This document shows positions 40,394-48,635 of a DNA stretch of 64,000 bases, in pieces. This stretch comes from an uncultured archaeon. Lineage in GTDB: Archaea; Thermoplasmatota; Thermoplasmata; Thermoplasmatales; Thermoplasmataceae. Each line of letters begins with the position of its first letter. The first letter of the stretch is position 1. Location of the stretch: NCBI GenBank assembly GCA_000965745.1, contig CP009479.1:1-64000 (forward strand), read 5' to 3'. A program made the position numbers and the translations under genes. The notes under the pieces are model-generated. The model was given only the letters and a program-made list of their open reading frames with translations. It had not been told where the DNA came from and did not search any database.

Positions 40394-40748
40394 AAATGCG
40401 GGCCCGACTTCGGCTCATGGATTTCCTTTCACTGCCTGATTATACGCACGCACGAATGTAATACCTTCTATGCGCAAAACTGAGGACACGTAAACGCCAG
40501 GGCATCTCACCAATAGTTGAAAAGAAGGGCATAATTCCTTCGAAAACTGATAGCATGAGGTCAGCTCTGCCCCTCCCGGTGTGCATCCGGGAGTGCTTTC
40601 AAAAGAGTGCTGCATTTGCATCCACAACCAGGGAGGCGCTTCAGGGTACAGGCGTTTCAGAACTTTGGAAAACCAGCCTGAAATGCCACGGCCCGATACT
40701 GCAAAAGAAAAACAACTGGGTGGGAGATAAATACAAAATATGTAAAAA
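40394..40748 (-). other. 355-base stretch without a supported gene
   Basis: No frame in this interval looks like a real protein on either strand. It contains one clear hairpin, CTCCCGG-TGTGCAT-CCGGGAG, at about 40574-40594, and poor codon structure elsewhere. A structured RNA is possible but no known RNA family signature (RNase P, SRP) was recognised. Confidence 0.4.
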
Positions 40749-40943
40749 TTACAGCGGAAATAGAACCATAGAGATTCCAAAAGCCACTACTGCAGCCATG
40801 GATATGAACAGAAGCTTTACGAGTTTGACATCAAGGACTTCCTCTTGAACTTCGCCCATACCGGTTTCAGGTGTGAGTTCCTTCCTGTATGCTGCGATTC
40901 CTCTCCTCTTGATTATGTGTTCATGGGCATGTATGTCATTCAT
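40749..40943 (-). CDS. Small tail-anchored membrane protein, hypothetical
   Basis: The 64-residue product has a hydrophilic N-terminal part starting MNDIHAHEHIIKRRGIAAYR, rich in histidine, and one C-terminal membrane helix (LVKLLFISMAAVVAFGISMVLFPL; key segment FISMAAVVAFGISM). Such single-helix proteins are often accessory subunits of membrane complexes. No family is recognised. A short hydrophilic head and clean helix make a real gene plausible. Confidence 0.5.
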   Translation of the reverse strand: MNDIHAHEHIIKRRGIAAYRKELTPETGMGEVQEEVLDVKLVKLLFISMAAVVAFGISMVLFPL

Positions 40944-41276
40944 TTCGATCCCAGGTACATAATCAACGGGTTACAGATGAACGGTTAGCCTCAAATATTA
41001 GGGAAAAGTAGCCACAATTTCATGCATACCCGCCATAACAGCCTATTTCCATTACATTCTCCAGAAACAGGCTTTTGCCGGCACATTATCCTGCCCCTGT
41101 TTTTAAAAAATCGCTTAAATACCGGACCGGCTAAATATTAAGATTTCACAATGAGACTGATCACTTTCCTAAGCTTAAAAATTCTATCCCAGTGTCCGAT
41201 TATTAAGTTACCCGTTCCATCATAATTGAGGTGCACCGTATTAGTATAGCCACAGGATAGACTGTTGTGATTACCT

Positions 41277-41930
41277 ATGGAAATCGGTAAGAGAACATAT
41301 ATTGTGGCAATTGTTGTAATAATTGCTGTAGCAGGTTTTGGCATTTCATATAATGTTGCCAATGCTGTGGCGCAGAATTCCACAGCGAACAATTCAGGCA
41401 CATATGCCGTTACCCTGGTGGTTACCACTAACAACATTTTCAACCAGACTGTTGGCGATCAGCCGGCATATTACGTGCTTGAGAACGGAACGCTCCAGTC
41501 CTCTGCAGTGATAAGCTTCCCTGCTGGAAAAATGATAAGCCTCACCATAATAAATTATGATGACGGCCCGGCCGATGTTGCGTCCCAGTATGCCAATGTC
41601 GTGGGAACTACCGGCAACCAGATAACCATAATAAATGACACAAACGTGAACTCGAGCCAGGGAACAAGTGGAATCAATGTATCCGGAGGGTCTGTTGTAT
41701 CAAAGGTTCCTGACACGAACATAGCACACACGTTTACAGTAATGGGAACCTCCAGCAATGTTCTGCTTAACATACCTGTCCCGCCATCCAGCGTTGTCCA
41801 CGCAACATTCACCCTGAACTCGGGAAGCTATACCTGGCAGTGTGAAGCAGCCTGTGGAAGCGGAAGTGCTGGATGGGGCGGTGCAATGAGCACACCCGGC
41901 TGGATGACCGGAACTGTATCAGTGGCATAA
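41277..41930 (+). CDS. Secreted/anchored cupredoxin with unusual ligand set
   Basis: The 217-residue protein begins with a signal peptide or anchor (YIVAIVVIIAVAGFGIS, residues 8-24) and an Asn/Ser/Thr-rich linker, then a cupredoxin domain. H151 (NIAHTF) and the C-terminal loop C189-E-A-A-C193, M204 and M210 are the candidate copper ligands. Type 1 copper proteins have H...C-x4-7-H-x-M and CuA has CxxxC-x3-H-x2-M; here no histidine lies between the cysteines and M204. A role in extracytoplasmic electron transfer, like sulfocyanin, is inferred. It is followed by a T-rich terminator. Confidence 0.72.
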   Translation: MEIGKRTYIVAIVVIIAVAGFGISYNVANAVAQNSTANNSGTYAVTLVVTTNNIFNQTVGDQPAYYVLENGTLQSSAVISFPAGKMISLTIINYDDGPADVASQYANVVGTTGNQITIINDTNVNSSQGTSGINVSGGSVVSKVPDTNIAHTFTVMGTSSNVLLNIPVPPSSVVHATFTLNSGSYTWQCEAACGSGSAGWGGAMSTPGWMTGTVSVA

Positions 41931-41940
41931 ACATCCCAAT

Positions 41941-41974
41941 ACCTTTTTTTATTTTTTATACGCTTTTTCCCAAC
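41941..41974 (+). terminator. T-rich terminator after the cupredoxin gene
   Basis: Seventeen bases after the stop the plus strand reads CCTTTTTTTATTTTTTATACGCTTTTTCCC, three T-runs in a row, as expected for archaeal oligo-T termination. Confidence 0.55.
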
Positions 41975-42090
41975 ATTAGTGCTCTATTTTCCTTTGACGC
42001 CAGGCTGGTGGAAGGTGCCAACCCAAATCACCTGTGACGAAATGCGAACATATAACAGAAATTCGTCCTTCAGCCAGGGGGCCAAAGTCT

Positions 42091-42187
42091 GCTAACCGAC
42101 GGTGAAATGCAACAGGGCCCGCATATTGTGGGGAGAGATCCGGCTGCATTTTTTTGGTGTTGCAGCAGTTGGGGTTAGCCTTTTTTC
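42091..42187 (+). ncRNA. Candidate structured RNA with nested stems
   Basis: GCTAACC (42091-42097) pairs with GGTTAGC (42173-42179), and inside it TGCAACA (42108-42114) pairs with TGTTGCA (42158-42164). The two stems are separated by an internal loop of 10 and 8 bases. The structure is followed directly by CTTTTTT. No reading frame covers the interval between the cupredoxin and YceI genes. The two-stem form with an internal loop recalls an H/ACA guide, but an ACA box was not found on the plus strand. No promoter has been identified. Confidence 0.35.
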
Positions 42188-42328
42188 AACCATTGGAGAC
42201 TCTGAACTTCAATTAGCCTCCAGTTTATATATATTAACCTTTCCGGCAAGCTATTCCAGATTATACTCATTTTGTTAACTAATTAGATAACAAAATACCC
42301 TTTTTTACCTTACACTTGAGGTTTGCAT

Positions 42329-42340
42329 TTTATTTTATTA
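42329..42340 (+). promoter_or_regulatory. TATA-like box of the YceI gene
   Basis: TTTATTTTATTA is centred about 24 bases before ATG 42358, pointing to a leaderless start there. Confidence 0.45.
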
Positions 42341-42357
42341 CGGAATATCATATATCA

Positions 42358-42903
42358 ATGAAGACTGTCGGGAAGCATCTGAGTGAGTGGGCTCTCGATC
42401 AGACCAATACCAGCTTTGAGTTCCAGATTCGCCATATGGTCGTTTCCACCGTCCATGGCAAATTCACAAAATTCTCCGGCATTTTCAGGGGAGACCCTGA
42501 AAACCCGGTCGATTCACTGGTTGACCTGGTTCTGGAAGGTGAGAGCCTTGACACACGGGACAGGATGCGAGACAAGAAACTGAAGGGCACCAAGTTCTTC
42601 GATGTTGAGCACTACCCCCATGTAAGATTCTGGAGCACGGGAATAGAAGTGAAAGAGGAAAACAAGTACAAGGTACGGGGCCAGCTCAAGATCAGGGACA
42701 TAACCAAGGAAGTGACCCTTGCATGCGAAATACTGAGGCCTAATTCCGAGACTTTCAACTTCGAGGTAAACGGAAAGGTGAACAGCGAAGACTATGGCCT
42801 GAAATGGAAATCTTTCTATGACCCGGGAAACGTTTTCGTGGGCAGCACAGTCAGAATAAACGTTCAGGGAAGGTTCAAGCTTGAAAAGACTTCCCCTGAA
42901 TAA
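42358..42903 (+). CDS. YceI-family lipocalin-like protein
   Basis: The 181-residue protein has the YceI pattern: WALDQTNTSFEFQIRHMVVSTVHGKF at the start (key parts FEFQIRHM, VHGKF), SLDTRDRMRDKKLKG with the conserved R-D-x-L region, FFDVEHYPHVRF, and GQLKIRDITKEVTL. YceI proteins bind isoprenoid-type lipids in a beta-barrel. No signal peptide is visible from this start, so this copy is probably cytosolic, as in many archaea. It is flanked by a convergent HTH_10 regulator. Confidence 0.88.
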   Translation: MKTVGKHLSEWALDQTNTSFEFQIRHMVVSTVHGKFTKFSGIFRGDPENPVDSLVDLVLEGESLDTRDRMRDKKLKGTKFFDVEHYPHVRFWSTGIEVKEENKYKVRGQLKIRDITKEVTLACEILRPNSETFNFEVNGKVNSEDYGLKWKSFYDPGNVFVGSTVRINVQGRFKLEKTSPE

Positions 42904-42948
42904 AGCGGGATTGAAACTGCAGATGTGTGAGGTTGGAGATAACTCTTC

Positions 42949-43578
42949 TCACAGATTGTTGTCAAAATAATTTTTCACTATTTTCTTAAGTCCTCTCCTT
43001 AGAACATCCCTAAGGGAGGATGTTGAAACTCCAAGACCTTCCGCGACTTCCTTCATTGATGTCTGCCTGTCAGGTTCGAAATATCCTTTTTTCAGGGATA
43101 TAAGAAGTATTTCCCTTTCCCTGTCTGTCAGCGTAAGTTTCGAGCCTTCTTCAAGGCTAATCAGCCTCGGTTCCAGGTCGTTCTTCTCCATGTCCTTCAG
43201 TATAACGTCAAGCTTCCTCTTTGAACTGACAAGTACCCTGTAGAGAATGTGCTCCCTGTCGGCTGCCTTGTTGCTGAGAACTGCCATGTCAGAATTGGCG
43301 ACAAACTTGCATGCTGTGCAGCTTACCCCTTCAGCCCAGATTGATTTCTTCCCTTCCCTGGTCACTTTGGTTATGACTCCCCTGAGTTCCCTCATCTTGG
43401 AAATCATGTTCTCCCTGTCTATAGTGCATGTTATCTTGTGCATGGTGAGTTCAGGGCCTATCTTCAGCCTCTTGACCTCTGCCTTCGGATCCTTCTGGTT
43501 TACTACATTGGTAACCCAGCAATCAGTTCTTGACACCTCTATCAGGGCTTCTACTGAATTCTTGGAATTAGCTGACAT
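42949..43578 (-). CDS. HTH_10 (Bat-like) transcription regulator
   Basis: The 209-residue protein ends in a helix-turn-helix of the archaeal bacterio-opsin-activator type: TLTDREREILLISLKKGYFEPDRQ (key parts LTDREREILL and GYFEPDR), then SMKEVAEGLGVSTSSLRDVLRRGLKKI. The first 130 residues form the usual sensor half, with cysteines in EGVSCTACKFV that might bind metal. It probably controls nearby genes such as the convergent yceI or the cupredoxin gene, which is only an inference from position. Confidence 0.85.
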   Translation of the reverse strand: MSANSKNSVEALIEVSRTDCWVTNVVNQKDPKAEVKRLKIGPELTMHKITCTIDRENMISKMRELRGVITKVTREGKKSIWAEGVSCTACKFVANSDMAVLSNKAADREHILYRVLVSSKRKLDVILKDMEKNDLEPRLISLEEGSKLTLTDREREILLISLKKGYFEPDRQTSMKEVAEGLGVSTSSLRDVLRRGLKKIVKNYFDNNL

Positions 43579-43831
43579 TTATTTACACCAATCTCCTTAA
43601 TATTACTAGAGGGTTTATGGTTTTTAGGTCTTCTTAGCAAGGCCCTTCAGCGGCAAACACAGAATTTGCTGTATTTTTCCGAAGTTGGCAATGCACTCTC
43701 GCGAACCCTGTAGTACTTAATAAATTACAGTCTGCTATTATATGCTTTACATTTAATATTGTGATTTCTGAATCAGAGTAAGAGGAAAGTAATAAGTGTC
43801 ATAGTATGCATCCCGGAGAGGTAATGGGCAA

Positions 43832-44851
43832 GTGACACCGGGCGAAGCTGATCCAATGAATGGAGGAGACAGAAATGCGGGCCGGGCTGACGAGGACCTG
43901 GATTTTTTTCTTTACCTGTGCAGATTTATCCACGAGGGGTATTACAATATCAGGATAACCTGGGGAGAGGTCAGGAACCTCTTTTCCTTCGCAGTGAAAG
44001 GCAATCCGCATGATGTCTGCACGCGCATGAAAACTGATGGATATACGGAGAGTGTTGAAGATTCAGACCCATTCATGATACTTCGCAGAATTGATGTCCA
44101 TCTCTCCAGGGAAAGCGAGGAACGAATTATTTCAGGCTTCTTTGACCGTATGAGGAAGGTCCCGCTTGCACATAACGTGGCAATGATTTCATACCTTCAG
44201 AAGAGCCTGATCATGGGGATCATAGGATCATTCTACGACCACGAGCTTGATTTTGCATCAACCCCTGACGAGCGCGTACTTATATCAGCAGTGACCTCGG
44301 ATTATTTCATTTCAAACGAAATAGTATCAGGGTACCTTGAGAAGGACATTTCCGATGATGAGTATGGTAACCCCGATATGGAGAAATACCTGGAGAACCC
44401 CTGGTTCAACGAGCTCATACTGATCATTAAGAACGGGTACTATGGAAATGGGGGGTTCAACTATATCGACACCCTCGAGAGCTCTTTCAGGGTTGAGTTC
44501 ACGACAGGAATCCTTGAGATCATCCGGAATGGCGGCCTTCTCTGGCTCATACTCAATTTCAGGGAGTTCATAAAAGGAGAGCCTGCCGACAGAACAATAA
44601 AGAAGTTTGTCAAGAAGAGGCGCGACGAAGGCAAGATCAACAGGCTTTACGACTGGATGAGCATCGGGAATGATTTCGCAGTGGGCATTGAATTTCTAGT
44701 TGGAAGTGTGGAGTTTTTCCCCAGCTACAACCCCACCGTAGGCATATACCTCTTCATAATCGGGAGCACGCAGCTGCTGATAAGGCCGGTGATATCGACC
44801 AGCAGGAAGATACACCTGCACAAGCTGAAGAAAAGGAGAATAAAATTCTGA
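43832..44851 (+). CDS. YrhK-domain protein with long N-terminal region
   Basis: The last 70 residues (YDWMSIGNDFAVGIEFLVGS, then TVGIYLFIIGSTQLLIRPVI) match the two-helix YrhK membrane domain, known from bacteria but without a proven function. About 250 hydrophilic residues precede it and are not recognised; they are helical and acidic (DEYGNPDMEKYLENPWFNEL). The start is a GTG at 43832 with a ribosome-binding GGAGAGG 11 bases upstream; an ATG at 43856 is an alternative. The gene is alone, followed by the 5S rRNA on the other strand. Confidence 0.7.
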   Translation: MTPGEADPMNGGDRNAGRADEDLDFFLYLCRFIHEGYYNIRITWGEVRNLFSFAVKGNPHDVCTRMKTDGYTESVEDSDPFMILRRIDVHLSRESEERIISGFFDRMRKVPLAHNVAMISYLQKSLIMGIIGSFYDHELDFASTPDERVLISAVTSDYFISNEIVSGYLEKDISDDEYGNPDMEKYLENPWFNELILIIKNGYYGNGGFNYIDTLESSFRVEFTTGILEIIRNGGLLWLILNFREFIKGEPADRTIKKFVKKRRDEGKINRLYDWMSIGNDFAVGIEFLVGSVEFFPSYNPTVGIYLFIIGSTQLLIRPVISTSRKIHLHKLKKRRIKF

Positions 44852-44956
44852 ATTTTTCAATTAAACAGCATCCTCAAAACGCGTTCCTGAACTTTCAGCA
44901 ATATAAGTAATAATTTCACAAACACGGTTTGAGCCGCATTTGTGAATTTAAGAGTA

Positions 44957-45073
44957 TGACAGCGAATCGTAGTTCCCATCCCCTCGCGGAAGACAGTACG
45001 CATACGAAACGTGGTGGACTTTACCGTCGGGTTCGGAATGAGACCGGGTGTTTCCCCACCACTGTGGCCGTCA
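44957..45073 (-). rRNA. rrf: 5S ribosomal RNA
   Basis: On the minus strand the sequence begins TGACGGCCACAGTGGTGGGG and contains CCCGGTCTCATTCCGAACCC and the loop GATGGGAACTACG. The two ends, TGACGGC and GCTGTCA, pair to form helix I of 117 bases total. No 16S or 23S gene is nearby, so this is an orphan 5S gene, a state known for Thermoplasma. The exact ends are set by the helix and could differ by a few bases. Confidence 0.93.
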
Positions 45074-45135
45074 CAATACCCTAATTTTAAACGTCTATAA
45101 ATGCCTTTCTATGCGAAAGCTGCAATACACCAATT

Positions 45136-46008
45136 TCATGTTCCAGTTATTCTCAGATTGCCGTTTGAAGTCTTCATGCTCACAGATGCCCCTCCCCCGT
45201 TCATGGTGCCTTCAAGAGTGTGGGAAGAGCTGACTGTTGTTTCTACCACCAGATTGATGACTGCTATATTGCCATTCACTGTGGAAAGTGCAAGAGTGGC
45301 GTTCGACAGCTTGTTAATGTACAGATCCTGATTCCCGTTCACAGAATTGAGGCTGTACGTCCCCGACTTCAGAATTTCGGAAATTGTGAGGTGGAGGTTC
45401 CCGTTAACAGTGTTTTCATTGCAGCTGGAAAGGTTTACGGCGGTTACGTCGATATTGCCATTCACGGTCGATGCATAGACCCTGCCGCTGCTGAGGCCGG
45501 ATGTGCCGATATTCCCGTTCGTGGTTGAAAGTGTCATGTTAACTGCGTTAAGCGCACCATAGACGTTTTCGTTGCCGTTTGAAGTCTCGGCGGTAAGGTA
45601 ACCCGCGGTTGCCCCGGAAGGCAGGTACAGCTTTGCATTTGCGGTAAAGGCGGCGAAGAACCTTGGCGTGTTTACAACGAGGTTTACGGAGTCCCCCACC
45701 ACTTCCCTGCTGATGTATACATTCTCGTTGCTCAGCCTTACCCAGCCCGAGACGGTGACATCAACATAAATTGAGTTGTTTCCGCCCTGGTAAATTTGAA
45801 TGTTTGAGTCATTTGCAGATATTGAGATGCTGTAAGAGGATGCCGGCGGTGAAATTGTGAGATCTGTGTGGTATTCCTGGTAGGGTGACAGCAGCCCTAT
45901 TCCCGGCAGTGACACTATGGCTATCAGCGAGGCGCCGACGATTGACGCCACTACGATTATCATGGTTGCAATGCGCACATTCCTCTTGTACCTGGAGTTG
46001 TCGTCCAT
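45136..46008 (-). CDS. Membrane-anchored DUF4097-like beta-helix protein
   Basis: The 290-residue protein has one N-terminal membrane helix (IATMIIVVASIVGASLIAIVSL; residues 13-34), then a beta-solenoid with repeated NGN turns: TSNGNENVYG, TTNGNIGTSG, STVNGNIDVTA, NTVNGNLHL, SVNGNQDLY, STVNGNIAVI and TSNGNLRI. This is the DUF4097 repeat pattern, usually outside the membrane and linked to PspC/LiaX-type envelope-stress modules. It lies 4 bases downstream of the small coiled-coil membrane protein at 46013. Confidence 0.78.
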   Translation of the reverse strand: MDDNSRYKRNVRIATMIIVVASIVGASLIAIVSLPGIGLLSPYQEYHTDLTISPPASSYSISISANDSNIQIYQGGNNSIYVDVTVSGWVRLSNENVYISREVVGDSVNLVVNTPRFFAAFTANAKLYLPSGATAGYLTAETSNGNENVYGALNAVNMTLSTTNGNIGTSGLSSGRVYASTVNGNIDVTAVNLSSCNENTVNGNLHLTISEILKSGTYSLNSVNGNQDLYINKLSNATLALSTVNGNIAVINLVVETTVSSSHTLEGTMNGGGASVSMKTSNGNLRITGT

Positions 46009-46012
46009 TTCC

Positions 46013-46294
46013 CTATTCCTTCATGTTCCTGGAAATCTCATCGAGTTTTGCCTCGATATCCCTAAGCCTGGATTCGTGAGGCCCAACTGGCGGAGTTTGA
46101 TCAGGCTTCCTGTGCACGGTCTCGGCGAAGCCCTGGAGAGTCCTGCTCCAGAAGGCTGAAACGACTATAACAAGTATGAAAATTATGCCCACCCCGGCTA
46201 CTCCGGCGAAGTACGCGGCAAAGGCCCCTATTATCGCCAGGGCCCCCCATACCGGGATGCTGACTGCTATGGTCAGTTTGACCAGTTCTTCCAT
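46013..46294 (-). CDS. Small membrane protein with C-terminal coiled coil
   Basis: The 93-residue protein has two adjacent membrane helices (residues about 6-27 and 29-47), then a soluble tail with HESRLRDIEAKLDEISRNMKE, a short coiled coil. Its layout is like that of phage-shock (PspB-type) or bacterial LiaI-like small proteins. Because it precedes the DUF4097 gene with a 4-base gap the two likely form an envelope module. No family name is certain. Confidence 0.65.
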   Translation of the reverse strand: MEELVKLTIAVSIPVWGALAIIGAFAAYFAGVAGVGIIFILVIVVSAFWSRTLQGFAETVHRKPDQTPPVGPHESRLRDIEAKLDEISRNMKE

Positions 46295-46532
46295 GCTGAT
46301 TCAGACACTCTCGCAATATATAGCAGAAACCTCATCTGTTAGGTGCTTTCACGGCTTTCGTTAATGCACGCCTTCTTGGAATTGCAGAAGCCGGGCCCTG
46401 ATTAGAAAAGAGAAAAATGGCAGTTTGGTTTAAATATTCCCATGAGCCTGCAATTGATGATCTTTTTGAGAACTATCGGTTAATATCTACTTTCAAATAC
46501 GAGTTTCACAACAAAACCCCACTCATATAACA

Positions 46533-46541
46533 GTTATATAT
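46533..46541 (+). promoter_or_regulatory. TATA box of otsA-otsB
   Basis: GTTATATAT is centred 25 bases before the TTG at 46562, which supports a leaderless start at TTG. Confidence 0.5.
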
Positions 46542-46561
46542 CAGAATCCCATTGATTATCA

Positions 46562-47926
46562 TTGACTTATCTTATTGTTACTAGCAGATGCCCCTTTTCA
46601 TATGATAAGTCCCACAACAAGAAGGTTACAAAAAAGAATGTGGGAGGAGTAGCCACTGCTCTTAAGCTGCTCATCGAGAAGGAAGGTGGAGTCTGGGTAT
46701 GCTGGGGGGATGGAAAGCTTGACCCTGAGCATACGGTTGAGGACCGCGGTAACTACAAGATAGTGAGGGTTATCCTGAACCAGAAGGAGAAGAAGGGGTT
46801 CTACGACGAATATTCAAACGGAACTCTGTGGCCCCTCTTCCATTATTTCCGCGAACGCATAAGGTTCTCCTCTGACGGCTTCAAGTACTACAAGCAGGTA
46901 AATGAAAAATTCAAGGAAAAGATCCTGAAGTACCTTGAGCCGGACATGAAAGTCTGGATACACGACTACCAGCTGACACTTCTCCCGGGAATGCTGAGAA
47001 AGAGCGGAACTCAGAACTTCACGCTTTTCACGTGGCATATCCCATGGGTCGCGAGCGAGTTTTTCTCCATACTGCCCGAGGCGGAGGAAATAATACACAG
47101 CCTTGCCAAGGCGGATATGCTCACCTTCCACACTCCCCTTTACACGAGCAATTTCAGGGCTTCTGCCCAGAAGATACTCAGGAACTCACTCAACGAGAAT
47201 GGAAAGCTGTTCTCGATCTCGCTCGGAATCGATGAAACATATTACGAGAAGGCCAACGCCAGGAAGGCAAGGGTGAAATCTCTGGAGGGGATGAAAATGA
47301 TTTTTTCCATTGACAGGCTCGATTACACCAAGGGCCTCATCAACCGTGTCCTGGCGATAGAGAATATGCTGGACAGGTTCCCGGAATATGCCGGAAAATT
47401 TGTCTACGTCATGGTTGTTACACCCAGCAGGACCTCAGTCACCGAATACCAGTCACTGAAGCGTGAGCTTGAGATGACCATAGGGAGGGTCAACGGTGAG
47501 CATGGAAACCTATCGTGGGCGCCGATAATCTATATGTACAGGAGGATCTCAGACAAGACCCTGATATCGTATTACAGCCAGGCAGACATAGCACTTATCA
47601 CGCCGCTGATGGACGGCCTGAACCTGGTCAGCAAGGAGTTCGTGTCGGTCACCGATTCAGGAAGCCTGATAATCTCACAGTTTGCGGGGTCTTCATACGA
47701 CCTTAAGTCAGGAGCACTCGTCGTGAACCCGAACAACATTGCCGAAATGGCAGATGCGATACTGTATTCCCTGAACATGAAGAGGGAGGAGATCCAGAGG
47801 CGCCTCTCACTTATGAAGGATAATGTCTATGGAAAGAATCTCGACTGGTGGCTTGGAGAAATAGAGAGCACAGCAGATAGAAAACTTATGTCCAGCAAGG
47901 AATCAACCTATGTCCATTCCCGCTGA
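46562..47926 (+). CDS. otsA: Trehalose-6-phosphate synthase
   Basis: The 454-residue GT20 glycosyltransferase shows the donor-site loop GGVATALKLL, WIHDYQLTLLPGMLR, FTWHIPWV, and IDRLDYTKGLINR with the conserved RxDxxKG-like site, plus PLMDGLNLVSKEFV near the C-terminus. It makes trehalose-6-phosphate from a nucleotide sugar and glucose-6-phosphate. Start TTG 46562 lies 25 bases after a TATA box and no earlier ATG is in frame. The end overlaps otsB by 17 bases. Confidence 0.93.
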   Translation: MTYLIVTSRCPFSYDKSHNKKVTKKNVGGVATALKLLIEKEGGVWVCWGDGKLDPEHTVEDRGNYKIVRVILNQKEKKGFYDEYSNGTLWPLFHYFRERIRFSSDGFKYYKQVNEKFKEKILKYLEPDMKVWIHDYQLTLLPGMLRKSGTQNFTLFTWHIPWVASEFFSILPEAEEIIHSLAKADMLTFHTPLYTSNFRASAQKILRNSLNENGKLFSISLGIDETYYEKANARKARVKSLEGMKMIFSIDRLDYTKGLINRVLAIENMLDRFPEYAGKFVYVMVVTPSRTSVTEYQSLKRELEMTIGRVNGEHGNLSWAPIIYMYRRISDKTLISYYSQADIALITPLMDGLNLVSKEFVSVTDSGSLIISQFAGSSYDLKSGALVVNPNNIAEMADAILYSLNMKREEIQRRLSLMKDNVYGKNLDWWLGEIESTADRKLMSSKESTYVHSR

Positions 47927-48635
47927 CCTGATTCGCAGGGCAGAGTTGCTGAAGAACAGCAGCCTGAAACTTTTCCTCGATTACGATGGCACGCTGATAC
48001 CAATAAAGATGGACCCTGATGACTGTTATGCAGACAGTGAGCTGAAAGATATCCTGAACTCTCTCGACAACAATTATGAAATGTACATCGTCACCGGAAG
48101 GTCCCTGGACGACATAACAAAATTCATCGGGAACGCCTATAACGTAATAGCCCTCCATGGTGCTGTAATGAGAATAGGGGGGGAGATAAGGGAAAATATC
48201 CCTGACCTCGCATACTTCACGCAGATCTGTGACCGGATCTTCAAAAACAGGAAACTGTTTGAGAGCCAGTACGACGGCCTCAGGATGTACAACAAGAACG
48301 GGAATCTCCTCTTTCATCTCGGCCTGATGACTGACGATAGAAGGAAGGATGAGCTTGAGGGCCTTGTAAGGAATATGGGCGAGGAGAACATGATGGATGT
48401 CTATGAAGGCAAGATGATCATGGAGCTCAGGGTTCCCGGCATAAACAAGGGGTCCGCCATACATAAAATGAGAAACGGTTCAAACGCGATTATTGCGGGC
48501 GACGACAGGACCGATGAAGAGTCTTTCGAAGCAAACGGGGATGCGGTCAGGATAAAGGTAGGTATTGGCAAGACGAAGGCAGATTTTGTGCTTTCAGACT
48601 ACAGGGAGATGAGGCAGTTCCTCAAGCTCCTATAG
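47910..48635 (+). CDS. otsB: Trehalose-6-phosphate phosphatase
   Basis: The 241-residue HAD-family phosphatase has LFLDYDGTLIP (nucleophile and acid aspartates), the ITGRSLDD-like TGRSL motif II, and the C-terminal AGDDRTDEESF metal site. It removes phosphate from trehalose-6-phosphate made by the upstream gene. Its ATG overlaps otsA by 17 bases and its 3' end overlaps the convergent nitrilase-family gene by 6 bases. Confidence 0.92.
   Translation: MSIPADLIRRAELLKNSSLKLFLDYDGTLIPIKMDPDDCYADSELKDILNSLDNNYEMYIVTGRSLDDITKFIGNAYNVIALHGAVMRIGGEIRENIPDLAYFTQICDRIFKNRKLFESQYDGLRMYNKNGNLLFHLGLMTDDRRKDELEGLVRNMGEENMMDVYEGKMIMELRVPGINKGSAIHKMRNGSNAIIAGDDRTDEESFEANGDAVRIKVGIGKTKADFVLSDYREMRQFLKLL

Noticed and set aside
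40415-40780. 121-codon minus-strand frame
   Set aside because: It is rich in cysteine and aromatic residues without pattern, and overlaps the better small membrane gene at 40749.
41151-41225. 24-codon frame upstream of the cupredoxin gene with a TATA-like run before it
   Set aside because: It is too short to judge; no ribosome binding site or similarity supports it as a leader peptide.
45590-45860. Repeated GTTCCCGTT/GCCGTTTGAAGTC units, considered as a CRISPR-like array
   Set aside because: They are the codons of the NGN turns in the beta-solenoid protein; spacing is not constant and the repeats are imperfect.
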